DNA from: Bermanella sp040371755
Lineage (GTDB): Bacteria; Pseudomonadota; Gammaproteobacteria; Pseudomonadales; Oceanobacteraceae
Direction: 5' to 3'
NCBI RefSeq assembly: GCF_040371755.1
Contig: NZ_BAABWE010000002.1
Location: forward strand, 310,001 to 374,000
Length of the DNA: 64,000 nt
Shown here: piece after piece, positions 17,499 to 25,943 of the stretch
Layout of the letters: the number at the start of each line of letters is the position of its first letter
Numbering within the stretch: position 1 is the first letter of the stretch
The notes under the pieces: generated by a model
Databases searched by the model: none
Told to the model about the DNA's origin: nothing
The model's input: only the letters and a program-made list of their open reading frames with translations
Made by a program: the position numbers and the translations under genes

Positions 17499-17691
17499 TT
17501 ATTTTGCCTGCATTCCAACCCCATTGGGTATTGATAACATTAAGTTTACCGATAGCAGCTGGCAATGTGACTTCATGAATAAGTGTAATATCGTGCAGAG
17601 CGCTAAATATATTACCTAGAGGGTAGACTAAAAACTAATGCAAAAATGCGCCCAAAGAATTAAACGCATCTATTTATTAATGACTGAAAAA

Positions 17692-18720
17692 TTAACGTTT
17701 AGAATGAATTTCATCAAGTGCGCTTTTCAATTCAGCACGCATTAATTCAGGATTGTTTTCTCCTTTTTGATATATATTCATCAGCTTATGGCTCACATCC
17801 ATATAGACTTCGTTTTCTCTATTTTTAAGCTCCCCTAAATCCGCATTACGACGCACTTGTCTTATTTGTTTCTGATCTCCCTTGAATAAGGATTCAATTG
17901 AATCAACGATTCTTTGTAATAAGGTATACACCATATTAGATGAGAAGCCAGCCAACAAGGCCATCGCAGGTTTGCCTAGCTGAGCGTTATAACCCGCTGT
18001 TGAATCAGCACTGGTACTTGAAATAAAGCCGAACAGCAGCTCAGAAATAAATAATCCTGCAATTGTTCCCAGTAAGATGGATGCCCAATAAGATGAATTA
18101 TGTCTTGGATCAAAGGTCAAATTAGATACGTATTCACGAATACGGTACAAACTTGTAAAACACGCACCCAAGCCCGCACATGAAACCAAATAGCCTAAAA
18201 TCGCAATTGCAGTAAAACCATGGCTACCCAAAATGCCTGCTTTTAAATTTTCCTCATTTACGATTTCTAATTGCCCAAGCAGAATAAAAGAGATAAGAAA
18301 CACTAAAGAAATTGCAATAATTGAACGAGCTAATGGAAACAGAGAAACAAAGCTAAATATTGACTCCCTACTTTTTTCATTTTCAATTAATAATAAATTT
18401 TGTGGCGAAGCGGGTGCAACAATTTTAGCTAACTGCTGATGCATTTTTGCAAGCACACCTAAATCATCAACGGATATACCTTGCTTTATATTAAAGCGAA
18501 TTACTTCGCTTTCTTGAATTAATTTTGCTGGCACTTCCAGTCCTACGCTCATAGCGTAATCGCACATAGCGCTGGTTTCTAAATAAAGCTTAGATGTTTC
18601 ATATCCGGTTAATATCATTTTATCGCCGGAATGTTGATGAGCACTGCTATCACTAACTGAAACTAAATTATCAAGAGAAACGGATCCTTTGTCACAGTCG
18701 TTTTTAGTTTGGGAGGTCAT
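17692..18720 (-). CDS. Multi-pass membrane protein, function unknown
   Basis: 342 residues. A hydrophilic N-terminal 120 residues, then about four membrane helices (near 128-148, 165-190, 212-232, 245-265), then a charged helical C-terminus ending 'RAELKSALDEIHSKR'. Between helices 2 and 3 is a short cytoplasmic-looking loop. No motif I recognise. It lies convergent to the RDD gene and divergent from the tail-collar protein at 19007, with a long AT-rich region between. The AT-rich surroundings and lack of relatives nearby suggest an accessory gene. Confidence 0.65.
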   Translation of the reverse strand: MTSQTKNDCDKGSVSLDNLVSVSDSSAHQHSGDKMILTGYETSKLYLETSAMCDYAMSVGLEVPAKLIQESEVIRFNIKQGISVDDLGVLAKMHQQLAKIVAPASPQNLLLIENEKSRESIFSFVSLFPLARSIIAISLVFLISFILLGQLEIVNEENLKAGILGSHGFTAIAILGYLVSCAGLGACFTSLYRIREYVSNLTFDPRHNSSYWASILLGTIAGLFISELLFGFISSTSADSTAGYNAQLGKPAMALLAGFSSNMVYTLLQRIVDSIESLFKGDQKQIRQVRRNADLGELKNRENEVYMDVSHKLMNIYQKGENNPELMRAELKSALDEIHSKR

Positions 18721-19006
18721 ATTTTTCTCTTTGATATTTTATATGAAATGAGAATTTATTGGCTAATCAGTATAAAGGCTTCGTTTTATTAATTACTCAT
18801 ACTTCTTTCTTATATTTATTAAAAAAACATCAAACGGTAGGTAAATTAAAACCAATAGAAATGAATAATCATTCATAATAATCTTCTAGAACTTATTCAT
18901 TGTTTTTGTTGTTTTCTTACTCAATTTATCTTAGCCTTCCGACTTATAACCAAAGATTATAAAAAATAACAAAGTGACTCAGCCTGCTAAATTTAGGAGC
19001 AACAAA

Positions 19007-19624
19007 ATGAAACCGCAATTTAACATCAAAAAAACATCGATGATCTTAGGGCTTGCATTAAGCGCCTCTGTACTTTCATCTAAGCCTGCTTTTGCTGGGC
19101 CTGATCCTTTTCTAGGAGAAATGATGTTAGTAGGCTATCAATTTTGTCCACGTAATTGGATGGAGGCAAATGGTCAACTTCTAGCTATTTCTCAATTCTC
19201 AGCCCTATTTTCCTTGTATGGCACAACATATGGCGGTGATGGTCGAACAACATTTGGACTTCCTGACTTACGTGGTCGTGCTCCGATTCACTATAACAAT
19301 CAAAGCAATATTGGTTTAAAGCAATATCCACTAGGTCAAAAATCTGGTTATGAATCTTTAACGGTAACCGTTGCCAACATGCCTTCACACAGCCACGATT
19401 TAAATGCGACTAATGAAACTGCAACAAAAAATGGCCCTGGTACTGATATTTTTGCTATTCCTAATGATGGGACAGACATTTATCATGAAGGACCAGCCAA
19501 TAAAGTAATGGACCCTTCTACCATTGGTAATACAGGTGGTGGACTACCTATAGAATATCGCAGCCCTTATTTAGCAATGCGTTGGTGTGTTGCAATTCAA
19601 GGTGTATTCCCATCTCGCCCATAG
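19007..19624 (+). CDS. Exported phage tail-collar domain protein
   Basis: 205 residues. Signal peptide of about 31 residues (MKPQFNIKK, hydrophobic core, cleavage after AFA), then 'FLGEMMLVGYQFCPRNWMEA', 'GQLLAISQFSALFSLYGTTY', 'GGDGRTTFGLPDLRGRAPIH' and 'MPSHSHDL', which together define the tail-collar / microcystin-dependent-protein-like family. Two Cys (in QFCPRNW and RWCVAIQ) may bond. AGGAG lies 7 bases before ATG 19007; the GTG at 18974 has none. Phage collar proteins have no signal peptide, so this is a secreted, probably surface-exposed relative. There are no other phage genes nearby. Confidence 0.8.
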   Translation: MKPQFNIKKTSMILGLALSASVLSSKPAFAGPDPFLGEMMLVGYQFCPRNWMEANGQLLAISQFSALFSLYGTTYGGDGRTTFGLPDLRGRAPIHYNNQSNIGLKQYPLGQKSGYESLTVTVANMPSHSHDLNATNETATKNGPGTDIFAIPNDGTDIYHEGPANKVMDPSTIGNTGGGLPIEYRSPYLAMRWCVAIQGVFPSRP

Positions 19625-19639
19625 TAGTTTGAGCAATAA

Positions 19640-19670
19640 AAAGCCCGCTCAACCATGAAGCGGGCTTTCT
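19640..19670. terminator. Intrinsic terminator after the tail-collar gene
   Basis: AAAGCCCGCT / AGCGGGCTTT with a 9-base loop, followed by TTTCTT on the plus strand. The A tract on the other side could also stop minus-strand transcripts from lpoP. Confidence 0.85.
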
Positions 19671-19750
19671 TAATTCATTGTTTATAAGCCAATGGTTTTC
19701 CTATAAAAACTTAGAGCCTAAACACAGTCCTTCACATTTAAACTCGAACA

Positions 19751-20191
19751 TTAATACTGATTAGCCTGAATAGCTTGCAGCAAGCGCTTCACTTCTTCGC
19801 TAGTAATTTGATCACTCACAACTAACGCCAAGGCACGACGCGCCATTTGTTCAGCTCCTCGAATATTACCCTCCAACCAAAATAAATAACTCAAACGAAC
19901 ATAAACACTAGCCTCCCGTGTCGAAATACGTTGCGCTCGTTCAAGTAATATTTGGCAAGCTTGAAAATTACCACGAATAAATTCCAAATCAGCTTGTTGC
20001 AATAACGTTTTTAAGGCGCCGTTCTGTGGATATTTATTACCGCCATGGAGCTGTAAGCCCAGCTTATCGTGATACCAGTTGGGTAATTGTGCTAACGCAT
20101 GGTTTTCAATTTGAGATTGATCAATGGACTGATACTGATTTGTTGAGCAGCCACTTAATGCAACCAATAATGCAATAACAATTAATTTCAT
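19751..20191 (-). CDS. lpoP: TPR lipoprotein, probable PBP1b activator LpoP
   Basis: 146 residues with a lipoprotein signal (MKLIVIALLVALSGCS; lipidated Cys at 15). The rest is helical with tetratricopeptide-type repeats: 'LLQQADLEFIRGNFQACQIL', 'RISTREASVYVRLSYLFWLE' and 'GNIRGAEQMARRALAL'. It starts 15 bases after the mrcB stop, so the two form an operon. In Pseudomonas the TPR lipoprotein LpoP, encoded with mrcB, stimulates the PBP1b glycan polymerase and transpeptidase from the outer membrane. Size, signal, repeats and position all fit. The role is inferred from context and known family. Confidence 0.75.
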   Translation of the reverse strand: MKLIVIALLVALSGCSTNQYQSIDQSQIENHALAQLPNWYHDKLGLQLHGGNKYPQNGALKTLLQQADLEFIRGNFQACQILLERAQRISTREASVYVRLSYLFWLEGNIRGAEQMARRALALVVSDQITSEEVKRLLQAIQANQY

Positions 20192-20206
20192 TGAAATAAA
20201 TAACCT

Positions 20207-22492
20207 TTAATTAAATATGCGCGACCACCAAGGCTTTTCGGTGCTTGATTGATTTGCACAATCAACTGACATTAATGGCAGTTGATCTTTGATAAATGGT
20301 AACAATTGTGCGCCGTCACAACCTTCACTGCTCAGTGCGTTTTGTTCTACATCAACCCACTGCTCAACAATGTTCTCTGTAGGTAACGGATAAAGTGGCT
20401 TTAATGGTAAATCTTTAAACGTTTGCGCCCAAACCCGCAGTGCGCCACTGGCACCGGTTAATGGCATGGATTCATTATCATCCCGCCCTAACCATACCAC
20501 AGCCAATTTATCACCGCTAAAACCAGCAAACCATGAGTCACGCTGGCTATCACTGGTGCCCGTTTTGCCCGCAAGATTTAACGACTCATTAAATTGAGTA
20601 TTCAAATATCGAGCAGTCCCTTCTCGTACCACTTGCTGCATGATTTTTTGTAGTAGATAAATTGGCTCGGTTTTGATGGCTTGTTTAACTTCATAACCAT
20701 AACGACTGAGTAACTCACCCTTGGCCGTTGTCACACCACGAATGGTTTTAAGTGGTGTGTGAAAACCAGAAGCGGCAATAGTTTGATACATTTGCGCAAC
20801 ATCAAACGGGTTCATTTCAAAGGCCCCTAAAACAATTGATGGGTACGCGGGAATATGCTGTTTAACACCTAAATCATTGAACGTTTTTACGATATTTTCT
20901 AAACCAACCTGTAAACCTAAACGAGCCGTAGCTTGATTAAGTGATCGCGCCATGGCCTGATACAAAGGTAAAGTTCCGTGACTTTTTTTACTATAGTTTT
21001 CAGGTTGCCATACATGACCATTGGTACTGGCTATTTTAATTTCACTATCGTCTAGTGGGGTGATGTAGTGATACTGAGGTGAGCGTAATGCGGTTAAATA
21101 CACAGCAGGTTTGGCTAATGAGCCAATTGATCGGTTAGCATCTAACGCCCGATTAAAACCAAAGAATCTGGGGTTTCTATCCCCAACCACTGCTTCAACC
21201 TCGCCACTTTCGGTACTGGCTACTACAATGGCACCTTGTAGGGAGTCTTGTGGCATACGATAACCAGACTCTAACTGCGCAAGACGTTTACTCATGGCTT
21301 GTTCCGCACTGCGCTGAATTATGGGATCAAGACTGGTATATATACGTAAACCTTCACTGGTTAAATCACTGTCGGCATAATCACTGCGCAGCTGTCTTTT
21401 CACTAGATCTAAAAAAGCTGGGTATTCTACTCGCTGGTACTGACTATACTGCACCACATCCAGCTGACGCTTTTCCCAAACCGCAAGTTGATAATCGCTT
21501 ATTAAGCCTTGTTCGTGCATAACATTTAATACCACGTTACGCCTTGCAATAGCATTTTCAGGCTTACGTTTGGGATTATAAACACTAGGGCCTTTAACCA
21601 TACCCACTAAAGTGGCGATCTCTGGGGCCGTTAAATTTCCAATATGCTTTCCAAAATAAAACTGGCTAGCTAGCCCGAAGCCATGAATAGCCCTTCGGCC
21701 ACTTTGTCCTAGATACACCTCATTGAGGTAAGTCTCTAAAATGTCATTTTTGCTGTAATGCAACTCAACCAATAATGCCATTAATGCTTCAGTGGCTTTG
21801 CGGATTAGTGTGCGCTCACGAGTGAGAAAGAAATTCTTCACCAACTGCTGAGTTAACGTCGACCCACCTTGCACCAATCGCCCACTTTGGACGTTCATGA
21901 CCATCGCACGAGCGATGCCTTTAAAGCTAATACCAAAGTGATGGTGAAAATCTCGATCTTCAACCGCAACTAGGGTTTTTAGCAATAACTCTGGCGCTTC
22001 ACTTAACTGGATCAGTTGACGATCTTCATTATGTTTAGGATAAATTCCGCCAATTAATAAAGGCTCTAACCGGGCCAAGGTAGTGGGCTTACCATCTAAC
22101 CAAAGGCCATCAATGACTTCATTATTAAACCGAATATGAATGCGAGCAGCGGTTTCATCCCCATCATAGAGCTTCACATAACGGCGAAAAATATCCATCT
22201 CTTGGCCGTTATAACTGTATTGTCCGGGGGTTTGTACATTGGGCACTCGCTGGTAGCCAATTTGATCCAATTCTTGAACCAAGTATTTAGGCTTTATTAC
22301 CAAGCTAGGATATAGCTCTAGAGGACGGGCAAACACTTTTGCAGGTAAAGCCCAGCGCTTTCCTTCAAATTTTTCACGAATTTGTGCGTCAAGGTAGGCC
22401 ATTAAAATAGCCAGCACCACTCCCCCCACAATCGCAAGTTTTAGAAGCCAAGAGACAAACGTCTTAAATCGGGAAGTTGAGTGATTTTTCAT
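20207..22492 (-). CDS. mrcB: Penicillin-binding protein 1B
   Basis: 761 residues, normal for PBP1b. A short cytoplasmic tail, one membrane helix (about 12-30), a UB2H-type domain (about 60-150), GT51 transglycosylase with VEDRDFHHHFGIS and 'VQGGSTLTQQLVKNFFL', then the transpeptidase: SxxK in IGSLAKPAVY, SxN in SLNQAT and KTG in LAGKTGTSDS. It polymerises and cross-links peptidoglycan in the periplasm. It is followed by the probable activator lpoP and diverges from the PfkB kinase. Confidence 0.96.
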   Translation of the reverse strand: MKNHSTSRFKTFVSWLLKLAIVGGVVLAILMAYLDAQIREKFEGKRWALPAKVFARPLELYPSLVIKPKYLVQELDQIGYQRVPNVQTPGQYSYNGQEMDIFRRYVKLYDGDETAARIHIRFNNEVIDGLWLDGKPTTLARLEPLLIGGIYPKHNEDRQLIQLSEAPELLLKTLVAVEDRDFHHHFGISFKGIARAMVMNVQSGRLVQGGSTLTQQLVKNFFLTRERTLIRKATEALMALLVELHYSKNDILETYLNEVYLGQSGRRAIHGFGLASQFYFGKHIGNLTAPEIATLVGMVKGPSVYNPKRKPENAIARRNVVLNVMHEQGLISDYQLAVWEKRQLDVVQYSQYQRVEYPAFLDLVKRQLRSDYADSDLTSEGLRIYTSLDPIIQRSAEQAMSKRLAQLESGYRMPQDSLQGAIVVASTESGEVEAVVGDRNPRFFGFNRALDANRSIGSLAKPAVYLTALRSPQYHYITPLDDSEIKIASTNGHVWQPENYSKKSHGTLPLYQAMARSLNQATARLGLQVGLENIVKTFNDLGVKQHIPAYPSIVLGAFEMNPFDVAQMYQTIAASGFHTPLKTIRGVTTAKGELLSRYGYEVKQAIKTEPIYLLQKIMQQVVREGTARYLNTQFNESLNLAGKTGTSDSQRDSWFAGFSGDKLAVVWLGRDDNESMPLTGASGALRVWAQTFKDLPLKPLYPLPTENIVEQWVDVEQNALSSEGCDGAQLLPFIKDQLPLMSVDCANQSSTEKPWWSRIFN

Positions 22493-22602
22493 GGCCTGAG
22501 TATACCAAACCTTTCATCTAACACATGGGTGAATTTCCCACTGGATTCACACCCTGCTAAACTATCCTGCTTTCACATCTCTCCAAATATACGAGACGCA
22601 GC

Positions 22603-23598
22603 ATGGCCAAGTATCAGATTTACGGCATCGGAAATGCCCTAGTAGATAAAGAATTTGAAGTTACCGATGAATTCTTCGCTCAAGCCGGTATAGAAAAAGG
22701 TCAAATGACCTTAATCGAGCAAAGCCAGCAAGAAGCACTTTTAGCAAAACTAACTGAACAATTCGGCCTGAAAAAACGTGCAGGCGGCGGCAGCGCCGCT
22801 AATACAATTTTTGCTGCCCAATATTTAGGCTCTAAAACCTTTTATACCTGTAATGTAGCTAACGATGAAACCGGTGATTTCTTCTTAAAAGATTTAACCA
22901 GTGCAGGTATAGATACTAACCTAGGAGGCGAGCGTGAAGAGGGTGTCACTGGTAAGTGCATGGTTATGATCACCCCAGATGCAGAACGCACCATGAATAC
23001 CTATCTGGGTATTACCGCTAATTTAAACCATAGTCACATCAATGAAGCCGCGTTAAAAGACAGTGAATACCTGTATTTCGAAGGCTATCTAGTAAGCAGC
23101 GATACCGCCCGCAATGCTGCCATTGAAGGCAAAAAAATCGCTCAAGCCAACGGCGTTAAAACCGCAATGACATTCTCTGATCCTGCCATGGTACAGTTCT
23201 TCAAAGATGGCTTAACTGATATGCTGGGCAATGGTGTAGATTTATTATTTTGCAACGAAGAAGAAGCCCTAGGTTTTACCGGCACTGAAAATTTAACCGA
23301 TGCCATGAGCGCGCTTAAATCTGTGACAAAAACCTTTGCCATCACCTGTGGTTCCAAAGGCGCTGTACTATTTGATGGTAACAACACAATTGAGATTGCC
23401 CCACACAACGTTACTGCCATAGACAGCAATGGTGCGGGCGATAACTTTGCAGGCGCGTTCCTTCATGCCCTTACCTCTGGCCATAGCTGGGAAGAATCTG
23501 GCAAACTAGCCAGTAAAATCAGCGCTCAAGTTGTTAGCCAGTTTGGCCCACGCCTAGCGGCTGAGCAGTACCCAGTTTTAAAAAGTGAAGTGCTTTAG
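22603..23598 (+). CDS. PfkB-family carbohydrate/adenosine kinase
   Basis: 331 residues, ribokinase fold. The first signature 'KRAGGGSAANTIFAAQYLGS' is near residue 60, and the second, IDSNGAGDNFAGAFLHA with catalytic Asp, is near 280; ITCGSKGAVLF gives the nucleotide loop. The overall layout (YGIGNALVDKEFEV start) is that of proteins annotated as adenosine kinase in Pseudomonas and relatives, where the gene lies near mrcB or the dinucleotide pathway. The sugar or nucleoside substrate is not proven. Expressed from a divergent region shared with mrcB and closed by its own terminator. Confidence 0.88.
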   Translation: MAKYQIYGIGNALVDKEFEVTDEFFAQAGIEKGQMTLIEQSQQEALLAKLTEQFGLKKRAGGGSAANTIFAAQYLGSKTFYTCNVANDETGDFFLKDLTSAGIDTNLGGEREEGVTGKCMVMITPDAERTMNTYLGITANLNHSHINEAALKDSEYLYFEGYLVSSDTARNAAIEGKKIAQANGVKTAMTFSDPAMVQFFKDGLTDMLGNGVDLLFCNEEEALGFTGTENLTDAMSALKSVTKTFAITCGSKGAVLFDGNNTIEIAPHNVTAIDSNGAGDNFAGAFLHALTSGHSWEESGKLASKISAQVVSQFGPRLAAEQYPVLKSEVL

Positions 23599-23610
23599 AT
23601 ACTAAGTTTT

Positions 23611-23642
23611 AAAAGTCGATTGAGTAACAACAATCGACTTTT
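23611..23642. terminator. Bidirectional terminator between kinase and AraC genes
   Basis: A perfect 12-bp stem, AAAAGTCGATTG / CAATCGACTTTT, with an 8-base loop. It is placed between two convergent genes and carries A and T ends suited to both directions. Confidence 0.85.
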
Positions 23643-23674
23643 ATGCTCTTTTTATACGCCAGCGATTAAAATGA

Positions 23675-24709
23675 TCAAATACTAATAATATCTGTTAACT
23701 TCTGCTTCATCACACTGGGTGTATTACCACACCAGCGTTTAAATGCTTTTCTAAAGTTATTAGCATCAGAGAACTTTAAATAATCAGCGACCTGTTGATT
23801 ATTCCATTGTTTCTCATATTGAAGGTATAGACAGGTATGCAACCTTGCTTGATCTTGAATTTTTTGGAATGAGGTAAAATGTTGCTTTAACTTGCGTTTA
23901 AATGTAGCACTGCTCATTTCAAATGCAACGGCTGCTTGATTTAAACTAACATGATGATCAATATTTTTCTGACACCACTGACCCACTGCACCAATAAAAC
24001 CAGGCAAACACACACTATAAAGATTATTTGCTTGCCGTTCTAGAATGGCATATATCACGTCACTATTTCGTTTATTTCCCCACTGTTCATTTAAATGGAC
24101 ATTTGCAATGGCCATTACATTCACCCCCATATCAAACTGAACTTTACCGCCAAGGTTAACTTGATACTCTTCAATTAATTTAGGTTGAGGGCAAGAAAAA
24201 CAAATTCTCCATAATAGTTTTTCTCCTTGATACCAGTGACAAATGGAACTCATGGCTGTGGAATAGCTAGCTACTAAAAAATCTAATACCTTTGACACCC
24301 CCATTTCATCTTGCCAATAAATAAAAGTATGCTCTTCTGCTGTTTCTACATAAGGCTTAAGTAAAGGGCAAAATACTTGTGAGTAGTTTCTAATAACATC
24401 CAATAAATCTCTTAGATTATTTGTACTATTTAACAATTGGCTAAATACATCATAATGACCGGGCCACATGGCATGACCCCAACGAAACGCTAACGTTTTA
24501 TCACCTAACTTTTGTGCATTTTCAATAAGCTTTACATATTGAGCAGCTGTTAAAACTTTTTCACCTGAGATCATATCATCATAAAACAAGCCCGTTCCTT
24601 TCAAGTACTGGTGATGATGTACTCCTTGTCCATCCAACAAATCCATTAATGATATGAGTTGATAGTGGGCAGGATAATAAGCGTGATGATTATCAAAAAA
24701 ACGTGACAT
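23675..24709 (-). CDS. AraC-family transcriptional regulator (OruR/ArgR-like)
   Basis: 344 residues. An N-terminal effector domain of the 'arabinose-binding-like' type found in OruR/FtrA-like regulators (about 20-210), and a C-terminal AraC double helix-turn-helix: 'VSLNQAAVAFEMSSATFKRK' and 'QVADYLKFSDANNFRKAFKR', ending CGNTPSVMKQ. It is 5 bases downstream of a GGDEF gene and surely co-transcribed with it. The phytase operon beyond that pair is a possible but unproven target. Confidence 0.88.
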   Translation of the reverse strand: MSRFFDNHHAYYPAHYQLISLMDLLDGQGVHHHQYLKGTGLFYDDMISGEKVLTAAQYVKLIENAQKLGDKTLAFRWGHAMWPGHYDVFSQLLNSTNNLRDLLDVIRNYSQVFCPLLKPYVETAEEHTFIYWQDEMGVSKVLDFLVASYSTAMSSICHWYQGEKLLWRICFSCPQPKLIEEYQVNLGGKVQFDMGVNVMAIANVHLNEQWGNKRNSDVIYAILERQANNLYSVCLPGFIGAVGQWCQKNIDHHVSLNQAAVAFEMSSATFKRKLKQHFTSFQKIQDQARLHTCLYLQYEKQWNNQQVADYLKFSDANNFRKAFKRWCGNTPSVMKQKLTDIISI

Positions 24710-24714
24710 AAAAA

Positions 24715-25620
24715 TTAAGCTACTTTACGCTTTTGTTTAGCCAAGCTTAATTCTTGATTTGCACTTTCGACCAAATTTGATACTTCATCACCTTTCCTAG
24801 TAGCAATACCTAAGGATACTGAGGGTACATAACTGTGCCCTGTTTTTTTCAAGCGGTAATAAAAATGTGCAATAGCGTCCTGAATTTCATATGCCATGGA
24901 AAGCGCTGACATATAGTCAGTATGGGGTAAAATAATAATAAAACGATCCGCCGCATATCGAATAAGTAAATCATTATCACGCATATTTAGTTGCAGGAAC
25001 TCTGCTAATTGAAATAAAAATCGATCCCCCTCCTGCTTTCCATGAATTCGATTAAACATAGAAAACTTATCCACATCCATCATGATCAACGAAAGCTCAC
25101 TTTCTCCGTGCTCATGGCCAATACGCTGTAACTGCTGATTAAGAGAGTCAACTCGATTAACATGAGTAATATTATCAAGCCATAAATGCTCACGAAAAAA
25201 TTGTTCTCGCTTTTTTAATATATCATTCACCACTAACTGCTCTTGATACCAGTGATACAAACCATAAGTTAAAATTGAAATTCCCACTGGCATAGCCACA
25301 GATTCAAACCACTGTTCCCACCATTGTTCTGCCGGAATACGAATAAATTCATCTAAAGCATCCTGCCAAAAAGCCACCATCATGGCACCTAATCCTAAGG
25401 TAAGTAAATCAGTGACTCGACCTTTAGGACGACTCCCTAAAATAAATACAATCCAGATTGCCATAGCGCAGGCACTCCCCCCTTCACCGATCACATCCAC
25501 CCAATCAATCTCATGCCAGTATTTTGCATCGCCAACCCATGCAGTAACCAATACACAACTGAGTAAAATAACGCTCAACAATACAACTTTGCGTTTATGC
25601 AACAAGATAGTTGAAAACAT
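24715..25620 (-). CDS. Membrane GGDEF-domain protein with degenerate signature
   Basis: 301 residues. About four hydrophobic segments occupy residues 12-125 (no periplasmic domain), followed by a GGDEF fold from about 150. The metal-binding MDVDKF segment (182-184) is intact, but the GGDEF signature itself reads AADRF (223-227): both Gly and the catalytic Glu are lost. Diguanylate cyclase activity is therefore unlikely; a GTP- or c-di-GMP-sensing or purely structural role is more likely. It is the first gene of a two-gene operon with an AraC regulator, so it may signal to that protein. Confidence 0.8.
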   Translation of the reverse strand: MFSTILLHKRKVVLLSVILLSCVLVTAWVGDAKYWHEIDWVDVIGEGGSACAMAIWIVFILGSRPKGRVTDLLTLGLGAMMVAFWQDALDEFIRIPAEQWWEQWFESVAMPVGISILTYGLYHWYQEQLVVNDILKKREQFFREHLWLDNITHVNRVDSLNQQLQRIGHEHGESELSLIMMDVDKFSMFNRIHGKQEGDRFLFQLAEFLQLNMRDNDLLIRYAADRFIIILPHTDYMSALSMAYEIQDAIAHFYYRLKKTGHSYVPSVSLGIATRKGDEVSNLVESANQELSLAKQKRKVA

Positions 25621-25717
25621 AACTAAACCAATAAAATAAATGATTCCGTTGAGATAACAGGTATATATGACACTTTGTTTACAGGTAACAAATTCCAGAC
25701 GGGTTAAATCAGCTCAA

Positions 25718-25741
25718 GGGGAATTCCCCATAGTGGGGAAT
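25718..25741. promoter_or_regulatory. Overlapping palindromes, possible operator
   Basis: The 323-base gap between the GGDEF gene and the receptor gene holds GGGGAATTCCCC, a perfect palindrome, overlapping ATTCCCCA-TAG-TGGGGAAT. This is a likely protein-binding site between divergent promoters. No regulator is assigned, although the adjacent AraC protein is a candidate. The rest of the gap is AT-rich apart from the Pho box. Confidence 0.45.
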
Positions 25742-25876
25742 ATTTAATTAATTATCATGTTTTTACAATTTTCACCTATGAGACTTCGGTATAACAAGGG
25801 TGGTAACGGGTTTAAAAAGCTCAATTAACTCATTAAGCACGTCATATAAGTCCAGCTTTCTCTTCACTAAAATTCA

Positions 25877-25894
25877 GCGTCACATAACTGTCAT
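25877..25894 (+). promoter_or_regulatory. Pho box (PhoB site) of the phytate operon
   Basis: GCGTCAC-ATAA-CTGTCAT: two 7-base direct repeats with a 4-base A/T spacer. The second repeat is a perfect match to the PhoB consensus CTGTCAT and the first matches its GTCA core. It ends 49 bases before the receptor ATG; TACCGT about 10 bases downstream could be the -10 element. It fits induction by phosphate starvation. Confidence 0.7.
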
Positions 25895-25943
25895 TCTTCA
25901 CCACTACCGTGCCTGCAATCATTAAAAACACGGAACCTAAAGC

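Noticed and set aside
18974..19624. Prophage remnant around the tail-collar gene
   Set aside because: There are no other phage genes, no integrase or attachment repeats, and the protein has a signal peptide.
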